Positions 54,158 to 63,496 of a stretch of DNA of 64,000 nt are shown here, one piece after another (the stretch's first letter is position 1; every line of letters begins with the position of its first letter). The stretch covers positions 558,001-622,000 of the forward strand of contig NZ_SJSN01000001.1 in NCBI RefSeq assembly GCF_004331675.1, written 5' to 3'. The DNA is from Pedobacter frigidisoli (GTDB lineage Bacteria; Bacteroidota; Bacteroidia; Sphingobacteriales; Sphingobacteriaceae). Under the pieces are notes generated by a model. The model saw only the letters and a list, made by a program, of their open reading frames with translations, did no database searches and had not been told where the DNA came from. The position numbers and the translations under genes are program-made.

Positions 54158-54295
54158 GCGGCAAAGATAGTGTTAAAAAGAATCAAGCTGAAAGATCAAA
54201 GCTGAATGTAAAAACTTTGACTGTAAAAGGTAAAAATAAAATGTTCGCTGTTTTTAGTGCTTCACAAAAGGTGTTTTTGGTTACATTTATAATCT

Positions 54296-55321
54296 ATGGA
54301 TACGAATTCGAATAAAATATTTATTGCAGGTTTACTGGCGTACGGAATGTCTGGAAAGGTTTTTCACGCTCCTTTTTTAAATACACATGATGGATTTAAT
54401 TTTAAGGCCGTTGTAGAACGTAGCAATAAAAACGCTGTAAAAGATTACCCGAATATTATCAGCTATAACAGTGTTGATGAACTTTTAAACGATAACGAAA
54501 TTGAGCTAGTAGTTATTAATACACCAAATAACCTCCACTACGAGCACTCAAAAGCAGCCTTAAATAAAGGTAAAAATATCTTGGTAGAGAAACCATTTAC
54601 AGCCACATCTTCACAAGCCAAAGAACTTTTCGAACTGGCCGATGAAGTTGGGAAGCAAATATTTTTCTATCAAAACCGCCGTTGGGATAGTGATTTTACA
54701 TCGGTTAAGAAAGTGCTTGCTAATGGTAAGCTTGGTAAGTTAATTGAAATGCACTTGCGTTACGATCGCTATAGAAATGTTATCGGGCCAAAGGCTTTTA
54801 AGGAAAAAGCAATTGAGGCAAGCGGCCTTTTGTATGATTTAGGTCCTCACCTTTTAGATCAGGTAATTAGCTTATTTGGTAAGCCACTAAGCTTTCACAA
54901 AGTTTTAGGTAAAAATAGAAAAGGAACAGAAGTAGATGACTACTTCACTATTCAGCTAAGTTATCCCGATAGCATTAATGTATTTGTAACCTCGAGCATG
55001 TTGGTGGTAAATCCGCAAGCCGCATTTGTATTACATGGTATTGATGGAAGTTTCATTAAGCAACGAGCAGATATTCAAGAGGAGCAATTACTAGCAGGAA
55101 TGAAGTTAACCGATAATGGCTACGGAATTGAGCCTGATGGAAAACAAGGTCTGCTAACTACAATAGATACAGATGGAAATAAAAGCGAAGAAATTATTTC
55201 ATCCGAAAATGGAAGTTATTTGCCGCTGTTTGATGCCGTTTACGATGCCTTAATCGATAAAAAACCTTATCCTGTTAAAAGAGAAGATGTTATAACCCAG
55301 TTAGAGATTTTGGAAAGTTAG
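54296..55321 (+). CDS. Gfo/Idh/MocA family oxidoreductase
   Basis: A 341-residue protein. It has an N-terminal Rossmann fold (IFIAGLLAYGMSGKVFHAPF, a family-typical start in which the glycines bind NAD(P)), INTPNNLHYEHSKAAL, the catalytic-lysine motif EKPFTATSSQA (about 97-107), and a C-terminal alpha/beta domain (about 130-341) with YDLGPHLLDQVISLFG. It most resembles the YdgJ/YvaA-like subgroup, which acts on sugars or inositols. Substrate unknown. It could act with sugar pathways but is separate from the pectin operons. Confidence 0.9.
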   Translation: MDTNSNKIFIAGLLAYGMSGKVFHAPFLNTHDGFNFKAVVERSNKNAVKDYPNIISYNSVDELLNDNEIELVVINTPNNLHYEHSKAALNKGKNILVEKPFTATSSQAKELFELADEVGKQIFFYQNRRWDSDFTSVKKVLANGKLGKLIEMHLRYDRYRNVIGPKAFKEKAIEASGLLYDLGPHLLDQVISLFGKPLSFHKVLGKNRKGTEVDDYFTIQLSYPDSINVFVTSSMLVVNPQAAFVLHGIDGSFIKQRADIQEEQLLAGMKLTDNGYGIEPDGKQGLLTTIDTDGNKSEEIISSENGSYLPLFDAVYDALIDKKPYPVKREDVITQLEILES

Positions 55322-55427
55322 GCCATTGGTATATGGGATTTGGCAAATATTAATTTGTCTCATAATCTAAATCCATATTGTAATCCATCTGCCAATTAAC
55401 CAAAGATAAACCATTAACTAATAATCT

Positions 55428-56201
55428 ATGAACGCATTACCATTCGCTTACCTTATCCCTATCTTTCTAATTGCTATTTACCTTATTCTTAAGAAAAAGA
55501 AACCAGTAATAGAGCCTTTAACAGATACTGATAAGAAAATATTGGATGATTATGTTGGCTACTATCATAATTTAGATTCTACTGATAAACTGAAATTCGA
55601 AAATAAGGTAGCCGAGTTTTTTAGTACAGTTAAAATTGAACCTGTGGGACTGGAAATGACCACTTTGGATGAATTACTTATTGCATCGAGTGCTGTGATT
55701 CCAATTTTTGGATTTGGCGATTGGCAATATAAAAACCTTACCAGCGTACTCTTGTACCCTGATACTTTTAATAAGGATTTTCAATTTGAGGGTGGCGAAA
55801 GAAATATTATGGGAATGGTTGGAAGTGGTTACATGAACGGACAAATGATCTTGTCTCAATCTGCCTTGCGCCTTGGTTTTTCGAAAAGTGCAGGTAAGGA
55901 AAACACGGCTATTCATGAGTTTGTACATCTACTAGATAAATCGGATGGTGCAACAGATGGCGTTCCAGAGAACTTAATGGCACATGAATACACTTTACCT
56001 TGGATTAAAATGATGCATGAAGAAATGGAAAAAATCGAGGATAATAAATCTGATATTAATCCTTATGCCATTACCAACCAAGCAGAGTTTTTTGCCGTAG
56101 TATCAGAATACTTTTTTGAGAAACCAGAACTGTTAAAAGATAAACACCCAGATCTATATCAGCAATTGAGCCGGATTTTTTCTCAACAACCCGCGGGATA
56201 A
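55428..56201 (+). CDS. Zinc-dependent peptidase, MtfA type (M90)
   Basis: A 257-residue protein with an N-terminal membrane helix (about 3-20; PFAYLIPIFLIAIYLIL) and the zinc motif HEFVH (about 164-168), followed by LLDKSDGATDG. The C-terminal QAEFFAVVSEYFFEKPELL carries the additional acidic metal ligand usual for the MtfA/M90 group. Known MtfA binds the Mlc repressor and regulates glucose uptake in E. coli; whether this anchored form has any such role is unknown. It is 106 bp from the oxidoreductase gene on the same strand. Confidence 0.88.
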   Translation: MNALPFAYLIPIFLIAIYLILKKKKPVIEPLTDTDKKILDDYVGYYHNLDSTDKLKFENKVAEFFSTVKIEPVGLEMTTLDELLIASSAVIPIFGFGDWQYKNLTSVLLYPDTFNKDFQFEGGERNIMGMVGSGYMNGQMILSQSALRLGFSKSAGKENTAIHEFVHLLDKSDGATDGVPENLMAHEYTLPWIKMMHEEMEKIEDNKSDINPYAITNQAEFFAVVSEYFFEKPELLKDKHPDLYQQLSRIFSQQPAG

Positions 56202-56269
56202 GAATACCCAAAATCGAAATAATCAAAATATTAATAACCAAAATTCAACAATCAACTTTGCATTCAACA

Positions 56270-57169
56270 ATGAAATCAATAAAAATAACTCTACTCCTAA
56301 CCACCTGCTTAATTTCGATTGGCACTTTTGCACAGAAAAGCTATGTATTAAAGCAAAATCTGCCGATAGGAAAAAAGTATGGTTTTTCCATGATATCTGA
56401 CCAGATTATCAACCAAAAAATAGGAGGGCAAAAAATTAACCTCACCCAAAATATTGGAACTGATTATACGTTTGCAATCCGCAATGGCGATAATTTGGAA
56501 AAAGATATTGAAGTAGTTTACAACCGAATATACATGAAATCTGTAGTTGGCGGAAATACCATGACGATGGATTCGGATGATCAGGATACGACCAAACAGA
56601 ACCCATTTAAAGGTTTAAAAGGCGCAACCTTCAATATGGTAATGGAGCCAAATGGCACAATTAAATCTTTAACTGGAATAGAACAAATGTTGACTAACAT
56701 GGCTTCTAAAATGGCTAAGGATTCTGTTATGATGCAAAATATTAAAGCATCGCTGAGTAAGCAATTCAATTCGGAGGGGATGAAGCAAACCATGGAATCT
56801 TCATTAAAAATCTATCCAGATAAACCCGTTAAAATTGGTGATAGTTGGACTGTTGATACTAAAATGCAAATGACTATGCCAATCGAAACCATAACGAAAT
56901 ACACCTTAAAGGAGGTAAGGGATGGCATTGCTTACTTAGGTGTAAGTGGCACCTTGATTTCTAAAGGCAATTTTGAAACCATGGGAAACAAAATGGAAAC
57001 CAATTTAACTGGTACAAATTCTGGAGATGCTGAGCTTGACATCAAAACTGGCTTAATCTTAAATAGTCACTTACGTATTGAATTGGTTGGAACCATGAAT
57101 TCAATGGGTCAAAATATAGAATTTGAACTGCAGGGTATTAATAAAATTGTAGGTAAGGAGATTCAATAA
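56270..57169 (+). CDS. Secreted DUF6263-like protein
   Basis: A 299-residue protein. The start is set at the ATG of MKSIKITLL (56270); an upstream TTG at 56258 is less likely. A signal peptide ends at TFAQ (~22). The rest is a beta-rich, soluble domain with many Met, Lys and Thr residues (TMDSDDQDTTKQNPF, IGDSWTVDTKMQMTM), consistent with DUF6263, whose function is unknown. It is secreted to the periplasm or lipid-free surface. It is 56 bp after the peptidase gene on the same strand. Confidence 0.7.
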   Translation: MKSIKITLLLTTCLISIGTFAQKSYVLKQNLPIGKKYGFSMISDQIINQKIGGQKINLTQNIGTDYTFAIRNGDNLEKDIEVVYNRIYMKSVVGGNTMTMDSDDQDTTKQNPFKGLKGATFNMVMEPNGTIKSLTGIEQMLTNMASKMAKDSVMMQNIKASLSKQFNSEGMKQTMESSLKIYPDKPVKIGDSWTVDTKMQMTMPIETITKYTLKEVRDGIAYLGVSGTLISKGNFETMGNKMETNLTGTNSGDAELDIKTGLILNSHLRIELVGTMNSMGQNIEFELQGINKIVGKEIQ

Positions 57170-57308
57170 AATTCACAATTAAAACTCTTAATTCAAAAAG
57201 GTAACCTGGAGCGTTAACTTAAAATCAGGACAAATTGCTTAAAACGTTTTCAAAACTATTGTTCTTGTGTTTCTGTTGTTTAGTATATAGATCAAAATTG
57301 GCAACAAC

Positions 57309-57896
57309 ATGACAGAAGCAGGAAATACTTATCGCAACCTACAGGAACTATCGAATAGCGAATATAAGCTCACTGCTGGGGAAGCAAATATTATTGGCTG
57401 GCCGGTAAAAAATGAAGCTGATGCCGCAATTGGAACAGTTAAAGAGTTATTGTTCGATTCATCAAATAACGCAGTAAGATATTTACTTATTGTACTTGAT
57501 GAGTTAGGTGTCGATTTAGCGAACAAAATAGTCATGATTCCAATTGGCTTAGCACACCTTCACGATGAAAGAGATGAGGTAATTTTACCAAATATCCATA
57601 TTGACCAATTTAAGCAATTGCCACATTACAGCTTAGAGGCAGTAAATCAAGCTTTAGAAGAAGAGGTTTGGGCGGTAATTGGCAGTCCTGCTGCTTTGCG
57701 GATGGAAGAAACCATTGTCGAGTTTGATCAGGCACAATTTTATAGTCACCATCACTTTGATCAGGAAAGGTTTTATCAACGAAAAAACAAAGATCAAAAT
57801 TCTATTGCCGATGAAACGGAATTAGGCGATCGTGAGGCTGAAAAAGAAACCATCCACGATTTAATCGACCGATCTAAATATCAACAACCGGAATAA
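57309..57896 (+). CDS. PRC-barrel domain protein
   Basis: A 195-residue soluble protein. Residues ~24-105 match a PRC barrel (IIGWPVKNEADAAIGTVKEL, then VRYLLIVLDELG), the beta-barrel fold shared by the RimM and photosynthetic-reaction-centre H subunits. The C-terminal part (~110-195) is charged and helical, with a His-rich YSHHHFDQERFY segment. PRC-barrel proteins of this type often appear under stress conditions in Bacteroidota, but no reaction is known. It stands alone. Confidence 0.82.
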   Translation: MTEAGNTYRNLQELSNSEYKLTAGEANIIGWPVKNEADAAIGTVKELLFDSSNNAVRYLLIVLDELGVDLANKIVMIPIGLAHLHDERDEVILPNIHIDQFKQLPHYSLEAVNQALEEEVWAVIGSPAALRMEETIVEFDQAQFYSHHHFDQERFYQRKNKDQNSIADETELGDREAEKETIHDLIDRSKYQQPE

Positions 57897-58128
57897 CGAA
57901 GGTTAAAGTTAAAATTGCAATTAATTTACTAAGTGTCCGTATTTATCAAGCATATAAACCAATGAGGGCCACAATCTTAAATTTGTATCTGCAGGATTAG
58001 TTCCACCATCTGTAAAGAAATCTACCCTACCGTTTCATAGCCAATATATAAATTGCTTTTATTTATCAACCCAAAACTTTAGTTCCTATATATTGTTGCT
58101 TATTTACAAATTTAACTATTGAAAAAAT

Positions 58129-58374
58129 ATGATTACTCCCAAACCTCTCCTATCAGAAAATGTAAAAGATTTTATGGATTACGCCCTTGATGTAATTAAA
58201 TCGATGGATGGTGCTCCAGAGCACAGTATTGAAGATCAAAGTATTGTAAATGAAAAGCTTGCCAAGCTGAAAGAATACCTTGAACTTGTTTCAATTTCCT
58301 ATCATGAAACTGTACCAAAAATAAATGCTGCGAATGAATTAACTGATAATTTTAGCGGTACGGGACATAGTTAA
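58129..58374 (+). CDS. Small hypothetical protein
   Basis: An 81-residue soluble protein (VKDFMDYALDVIKSMDGAP, KLAKLKEYLELVSISYHET), helical and acidic with no motif that I recognise. It has a plausible start, 231 bp after the PRC-barrel gene, and a strong terminator directly after the stop, which supports it being real. Confidence 0.55.
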   Translation: MITPKPLLSENVKDFMDYALDVIKSMDGAPEHSIEDQSIVNEKLAKLKEYLELVSISYHETVPKINAANELTDNFSGTGHS

Positions 58375-58390
58375 GGGTAGAAAAAAATCT

Positions 58391-58420
58391 AAAAAACCAA
58401 ATCCGTGTACTTGGTTTTTT
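58391..58420. terminator. Bidirectional intrinsic terminator
   Basis: AAAAAACCAA (58391-58400) and TTGGTTTTTT (58411-58420) form a perfect 10-bp stem with A- and T-tracts on both sides. It serves the small plus-strand gene and probably also the PqiA-like operon ending at 58536. Confidence 0.88.
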
Positions 58421-58535
58421 GCATCTACCCAATTAAGAAAGTGGTATAAATTTGGCTTCGAAGTAAAGTGTATCAAGCTTCACAAATAGTTTACAAAGAT
58501 CACAGTAATCCAGCCAAAATCAGGTCATCTTATAC

Positions 58536-59870
58536 CTAACATGGCCCATTCCTTTCATCAATTCTTTTTAAGATATAAGAGAGCACGATGGAATAAACCA
58601 CATAGATCACAAATATAAAAAACCCCAATTGCAGGGCAGAATTATTGGCCGTAACTGTTTTTAAGGTATCATTTTCCATATTCAGCCCAGAAAGTTGGCT
58701 TTTTAAAATGCCATTCAACCCGATATAGGTCATGGCAATGCCAACCACCATTACATCGGCCATATCCCATTTACCCAAATCAAAGGCCATAAACCGCAGC
58801 ACTGTCCTACTCCCAAAAAGGTGACTACAAGAAACATGAATCCCTCTCGCCACTAAGCGAAGTAAGGGCAGTATAACCACAAAAATCAGCAGTAATACAC
58901 CTACCAACACAGCATCAGGCTTAGGTTGCTCAATCAAAGTGCCAATAATACCCAATATACTTTTGCTCTGAAAGAAAAGAACTTGGTTGGTAAAGGCGAT
59001 TTTATCACCTAAAAATGCAAATTCGAGCGACTGCATACGGGCATCAACCTCTATAATTGGTGAGGTTACCCCAACAATAAGCAATATAATGGCAAATAGT
59101 ATTGACATGATAAATAGCGTTACATGCAGTTGAACCTGTTTTCTCAAAAACAACCACAATACTAATGCAATAGTTACACAACCAAGCATACCCAATGCAT
59201 AAGAAAGGCTTGCTTTTTTAATCTTTGCAAGTCTTGCCTGCACTACTCGATCAAAACTTGCTTCATTATCTACATGATATTTTCGGTAAATATTACGTTC
59301 TACGGTGGTAATTGTAGTATCTGTACGATCGTAAGTCTGCGCCTCCAACTCATCTACCTTGCTAGAGGCAATGCCCTTAATTTTTTTTAAACTGGTTGGG
59401 CTGGTTATCTTCAAAATAATAGTTTTGGCAAATGATGGCACTTGAGCATGCAGTTCACTCACATCTACAAAGCTTTTAAAGGCAAATTTCTTCAGCTTTC
59501 CAACAAGGCTTTTCTGTGGTTTAGTAACTTCCGCTACAGCCTTGTTTACCAAGCCATGCAATTCCTTTTCTACCTGCTTGCGCATTTCGGTCTTTTGCTT
59601 CGCCGTTAAATTAAAGCCTTTCACCCTACGATCTACCACGGAAGAGATCTTTTCACCCCATTTATCAACTGAGAATATACCAAAAGTAATGTTGTTTGAT
59701 AGGCTATAATCTTCCTTGATCCGCTTTTGCTCATAAGCAAGCTGACGGAAGCTGTATCCAAAATATGCAGCCACCAATAGAAGTATTGAAAGACCAATAA
59801 TCAATGCGGTAGGTGCGAATCTGTTCTTTTCTACTGATGTATTGTGTGGATGATTTATTGTAGTTGCCAT
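58536..59870 (-). CDS. Paraquat-inducible protein A (PqiA)-like membrane protein, copy 1
   Basis: A 444-residue protein with one N-terminal membrane helix (~22-42), a ~180-residue charged, helical, probably periplasmic region (LTAKQKTEMRKQVEKELHG, Lys-rich) and a C-terminal membrane domain of about five to six helices. The PqiA-type signature is FDLGKWDMADVMVVGIAMTYIGL (about 368-390). It resembles the adjacent protein over the full length. True PqiA works with MCE proteins PqiB/PqiC, absent here, so the partner and function are open. It is 17 bp after the other copy in one operon. Confidence 0.7.
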   Translation of the reverse strand: MATTINHPHNTSVEKNRFAPTALIIGLSILLLVAAYFGYSFRQLAYEQKRIKEDYSLSNNITFGIFSVDKWGEKISSVVDRRVKGFNLTAKQKTEMRKQVEKELHGLVNKAVAEVTKPQKSLVGKLKKFAFKSFVDVSELHAQVPSFAKTIILKITSPTSLKKIKGIASSKVDELEAQTYDRTDTTITTVERNIYRKYHVDNEASFDRVVQARLAKIKKASLSYALGMLGCVTIALVLWLFLRKQVQLHVTLFIMSILFAIILLIVGVTSPIIEVDARMQSLEFAFLGDKIAFTNQVLFFQSKSILGIIGTLIEQPKPDAVLVGVLLLIFVVILPLLRLVARGIHVSCSHLFGSRTVLRFMAFDLGKWDMADVMVVGIAMTYIGLNGILKSQLSGLNMENDTLKTVTANNSALQLGFFIFVIYVVYSIVLSYILKRIDERNGPC

Positions 59871-59887
59871 AAATTCAATCTAAAAGA

Positions 59888-61363
59888 TTAGTGTGCATCA
59901 TGTGGTGTAATAAACTTCAGTATGGTAGAAAGAATGAGGCCGTAAAGCACAAAACTAATGAAGATGATATAACCTGGTTGCAAGGAGGTATTATTGGTAG
60001 TGAGAATCGTTAACGAATCATTTTTGATATTTAGTGCCTGAAGTTGACCCTCTAGCAATCCATTAAGCCCAATGAAAGCCATTAAAATGGCAATTACGAT
60101 TACATCAGCCATACTCCATTTTCCCGATTGAAATGCAAAGTATTTAATCACTCTGTTCTCGGCTAATTTTTTATTGCCCAATAGGTGAAAGCCTGTTGAG
60201 CTTAGTTTTACCACTGGAAATAAAATACTGAATACAAGAATCAACGCCCCTACCAAAATGGAATCAATTCCTGGTTGACTGATTAGCACCCTTACTACAT
60301 CCATGATACTTTTGCTTTGAAAGAATAATACCTGATCCTTAAACACCACATGCTCACCAAGCAGTACAAAATCGAGCGAGCGAATGCGGGCATCTACCTC
60401 AATCATGGAAGCTGTAAGCCCAACGGCTAAAAGAATAAAAGCGAAAAGTAACGACATAACAAAGAGGGATACATGTAGATCACGACGTTTACGAAGCCCC
60501 CACCAAAAGCCAAGTACAACCACTACGCAGCCGAGCATTCCAAAACAATAGTTGTACGTTTGCGTACGGATCTCTGCAAGTGATGCCCTAAGCTTTCTAT
60601 TAAGATCTTCAGTAGAAGACACCTGATATTTGGCATACATGGCCTTTACGGCACCACTATTTGCCAAAAAAGCACTGTCTGTTTTTTCTTCGGCAGCCAA
60701 CTCATTAAACTCGCCAATGGCCATTTTGCTGAGTTGCCGCTTATTTTTTGGATCGTCTACCTCGGCAATTATTTGTTTGGCAAAGCCAGGAACTTGCGCC
60801 CTAATGCTGTCAGAATTAACAAAGTTTCGAATGGCAAACTTCTGGATTTTCCCACTGATAGTCTTCTTAGGTTTATTTACCAAAGCCTCTGCCTTATTGA
60901 TAAGAGCAAGAATAACCTGTTCTACTTCGTGCTGTAGCACTTTTTTCTGCTTGCGGCTCATCTTGAGATTTCCAACCTGATGGTGCACTATTTTCGCAAC
61001 GTTATCTTTCCATTGCTGCACAGAAAAAAGTCCGAAAGTAATATTGTTGATATTGGAGTAATCCTCCTTTATACGCTCCTGCTGATCAGAAAGCTGATGC
61101 AATCTAAAACCAAAATAACCCTCTGCACAAAGCAGCAATCCTAGGGCAAGGATGAGCATCAATCTCGATAAAAGCGATCTTTTCTCCGATACATATTTTT
61201 GTTGTTTTTCCAAGCCGAATGTATTATGGGATATTTTAATGCACCTACCTAAGCCTGTTGAAAGCAGCGCATGCACTAACAAGACAATATTTAGCCAGAT
61301 ATTGGGAGATAAACCAATAAAAATAAAAAAGGTTTGGAAAGTGGTAAGAAAAGTAAAATTCAA
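59888..61363 (-). CDS. PqiA-like membrane protein, copy 2 (start uncertain)
   Basis: Paralogue of the downstream gene: one membrane helix, a long Lys/Gln-rich periplasmic region (MSRKQKKVLQHEVEQVILAL), and a C-terminal membrane domain with SGKWSMADVIVIAILMAFIGL. The longest frame gives 491 residues with an extra hydrophobic N-terminus (MNFTFLTTFQTFF) that the paralogue lacks. A TTG at 61213 would give 441 residues (EKQQKYVSEKRSLL) and match the paralogue. No ATG lies between, so this start is unsettled. As a pair the two proteins may form a hetero-oligomer; inference. Confidence 0.65.
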   Translation of the reverse strand: MNFTFLTTFQTFFIFIGLSPNIWLNIVLLVHALLSTGLGRCIKISHNTFGLEKQQKYVSEKRSLLSRLMLILALGLLLCAEGYFGFRLHQLSDQQERIKEDYSNINNITFGLFSVQQWKDNVAKIVHHQVGNLKMSRKQKKVLQHEVEQVILALINKAEALVNKPKKTISGKIQKFAIRNFVNSDSIRAQVPGFAKQIIAEVDDPKNKRQLSKMAIGEFNELAAEEKTDSAFLANSGAVKAMYAKYQVSSTEDLNRKLRASLAEIRTQTYNYCFGMLGCVVVVLGFWWGLRKRRDLHVSLFVMSLLFAFILLAVGLTASMIEVDARIRSLDFVLLGEHVVFKDQVLFFQSKSIMDVVRVLISQPGIDSILVGALILVFSILFPVVKLSSTGFHLLGNKKLAENRVIKYFAFQSGKWSMADVIVIAILMAFIGLNGLLEGQLQALNIKNDSLTILTTNNTSLQPGYIIFISFVLYGLILSTILKFITPHDAH

Positions 61364-61522
61364 TTTTGAATAAGCAAGTTAAAATTATTGGCCATTGCTT
61401 ATTAACACAGAGAAAAATTGAATAGGCCATGCATTTTATTGTTGCTATCGAAGAAATGAAGCTGCAGTTTTTGAAGTCTTTTTTGAGATTTGATCAACCT
61501 TTTTAGGACTCCACAAAATAAC

Positions 61523-61554
61523 AAAAGCCTTTAAATCTTCATCTAAAGGCTTTT
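61523..61554. terminator. Terminator-like hairpin in a divergent gap
   Basis: AAAAGCCTTTA (61523-61533) pairs perfectly with TAAAGGCTTTT (61544-61554). It lies between two diverging genes, where no terminator would be expected unless a small transcript ends there. The 591-bp gap (61364-61954) holds this hairpin, a possible 25-codon frame (61429-61506) and the iterons at 61842. Confidence 0.65.
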
Positions 61555-61841
61555 CAATTTCTATCCCATAATTAACATTTGGAAAGTCATTTTTGTGGTC
61601 CCGACGAAGCCAGAACAAGCTTTATTTAAACAACCTACTGACTAACAATTACTTGCAAAACACGATTACGACTCACTAACGATCCAAAATGACTGTTATT
61701 GGGCTCAAATGTTATCACTCAAATTTACGAAATGAATTCGTTTAACACAAGAAAAATCATCTAAATACAACCAGCTACAAAATATTAAGAAAATTAATAA
61801 ATGATTTTCGCGAACATTCAGTAACAACAACACATGCATTT

Positions 61842-61940
61842 ACCCTAATTCTATTACAATTACTGATAAAATTCACCCTAATTCTGTGACAGAAAAGTAA
61901 TTAATTAACCCTAATTTTGTAACAACAAGTAGTTTAGGAA
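61842..61940 (+). repeat. Three direct repeats with exact 33-bp period in front of the DUF4143 ATPase
   Basis: ACCCTAATTCTATTACAA (61842), ACCCTAATTCTGTGACAG (61875) and ACCCTAATTTTGTAACAA (61908) start at exact 33-bp steps, with divergent spacers. The last copy contains TAATTTTG (61912-61919), a match to the Bacteroidota -7 promoter element TAnnTTTG, 35 bp before the start codon. They look like regulator sites on one face of the helix. Confidence 0.75.
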
Positions 61941-61954
61941 TTAAAGTTTGTTAA

Positions 61955-63304
61955 ATGTTCGATAGGATAATATTTACAGAGTTAGAAAAATGGCTTACCA
62001 AATCAAATCGTAAGCCATTAGTGATAAGAGGCGCTAGACAGGTGGGTAAGACGACCGTTGTTGGGCAATTTTCAAAAAAATTTAAGCAGTACATCTATCT
62101 CAATCTCGAGCTTGCTGTTGACAGAAAGCCTTTTGAAGAGTTCACAACGATCGAACTACTCGTGCAGTCTTTGTTTTTTATTAAAAATCAGTCACTTACC
62201 CAAAGAAACGATACGCTTTTGTTTATTGATGAAATACAGGAAGTGCCTGAGGCTTTAAACATTCTACGTTATTTTTATGAAGACCAACCAGGGATTGCAG
62301 TAATAGCCGCGGGCAGTATGCTCGAAACTTTATTTGATAAAAACATTAGCTTTCCGGTTGGTAGAGTGGAATATATGGTTTTAAGACCTGTTTCTTTTCC
62401 CGAGTTTTTGAGTGCTATGGATGAGCGGGAAGCGATAAATTATTTACAACAGGTACCCGCACCAACCTTTACACATGATAAACTCATGCAGCTATTTCAT
62501 ACCTATGCACTTATAGGGGGAATGCCAGAAGTTATTAAAGAGTATAGTAAAAATAAAGATCTACTGGAGTTGTCAGCAATCTTCGATTCGTTGATTACGG
62601 CATATATGGACGATGTTGAGAAATATGCTGGCACAAATGCACAGGCATTACATATAGGTCATGCAATAAGGGCATCATTTGGACAGGCCGGTCAGCGTAT
62701 TAAATTTGAAGGTTTCGGAAATTCGCCCTACCGGTCCAGGGATATGGGAGAAGCATTAAGAACGCTGGAAAAGGCCCTGTTAATTGAGCTCATTTACCCG
62801 TCAAGTGATGTAAAACTGCCTTTGCTGCCAGACTATCGGAAATCTCCAAGGCTTCAGGTGCTGGATACTGGAATGCTTAATTATTTTGCTGGTATACAGA
62901 CCGAGATTTTAGGAACCGATGATTTAAATAAAGTCTATCAAGGGACCTTAATTGAGCACTTGGTTGGTCAAGAGTTATTAGCCACACAGTTTAAATCTTT
63001 AAGTGCACTCCATTTTTGGGTACGGGAGAAGACTACTTCAAGTGCGGAGGTGGACTACGTTGTACCTTTTGAAGGGCAACTAATTCCGGTAGAAGTGAAA
63101 TCAGGAGCTGAAGGTAAATTAAAATCTCTGCATATGTTTATGGATCTGTCCCCACATAATATGGCCATCCGATTTTATGCAGGCTCGCTGCACATTACTG
63201 ATGCCGTTACCCCCGGTGGCAAGAAATACAAACTATTGAATCTCCCTTATTATCTGGTATCTCAAATCGAGAATTACCTAACCTGGTTCAAAACACAAAT
63301 CTAG
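61955..63304 (+). CDS. AAA ATPase with DUF4143 domain
   Basis: A 449-residue protein of the ATPase AAA_14/DUF4143 type. Walker A is GARQVGKTT (about 27-35), Walker B LLFIDEIQEVPEAL (about 89-102); a C-terminal DUF4143 domain (about 215-400) contains the PD-(D/E)xK-like string SSAEVDYVVPFEGQLIPVEVK, a nuclease-fold remnant (Asp-x-x-Glu-x-Lys). Members are common in accessory regions of Bacteroidota; roles in DNA binding or restriction have been suggested but not proven. It stands alone after three iterons. Confidence 0.88.
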   Translation: MFDRIIFTELEKWLTKSNRKPLVIRGARQVGKTTVVGQFSKKFKQYIYLNLELAVDRKPFEEFTTIELLVQSLFFIKNQSLTQRNDTLLFIDEIQEVPEALNILRYFYEDQPGIAVIAAGSMLETLFDKNISFPVGRVEYMVLRPVSFPEFLSAMDEREAINYLQQVPAPTFTHDKLMQLFHTYALIGGMPEVIKEYSKNKDLLELSAIFDSLITAYMDDVEKYAGTNAQALHIGHAIRASFGQAGQRIKFEGFGNSPYRSRDMGEALRTLEKALLIELIYPSSDVKLPLLPDYRKSPRLQVLDTGMLNYFAGIQTEILGTDDLNKVYQGTLIEHLVGQELLATQFKSLSALHFWVREKTTSSAEVDYVVPFEGQLIPVEVKSGAEGKLKSLHMFMDLSPHNMAIRFYAGSLHITDAVTPGGKKYKLLNLPYYLVSQIENYLTWFKTQI

Positions 63305-63496
63305 ATTAGCAAGTTTACACGAATTTTTCAAAGATTTAAAATTGACTAAATTTTAGGCTTAATCTCTAAAACATTTGGAAAGGCTTGTAATCAGGAAAGA
63401 CAATCTTGAAGAACAATTATCTGATTATCTCGGGACAATAGTTCATACACTAAATACAAGTATTTCCTGCCCCATAATCAAGCAGATCTTTAAAAT

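Noticed and set aside
61842..61940. CRISPR array
   Set aside because: Only three short, partly different copies with 15-bp spacers and no cas genes; better seen as operator-like iterons.
61955..63304. Defence system around the DUF4143 ATPase
   Set aside because: The gene is alone, with no nuclease, methylase or toxin beside it; the metallophosphoesterase next to it is truncated and convergent.
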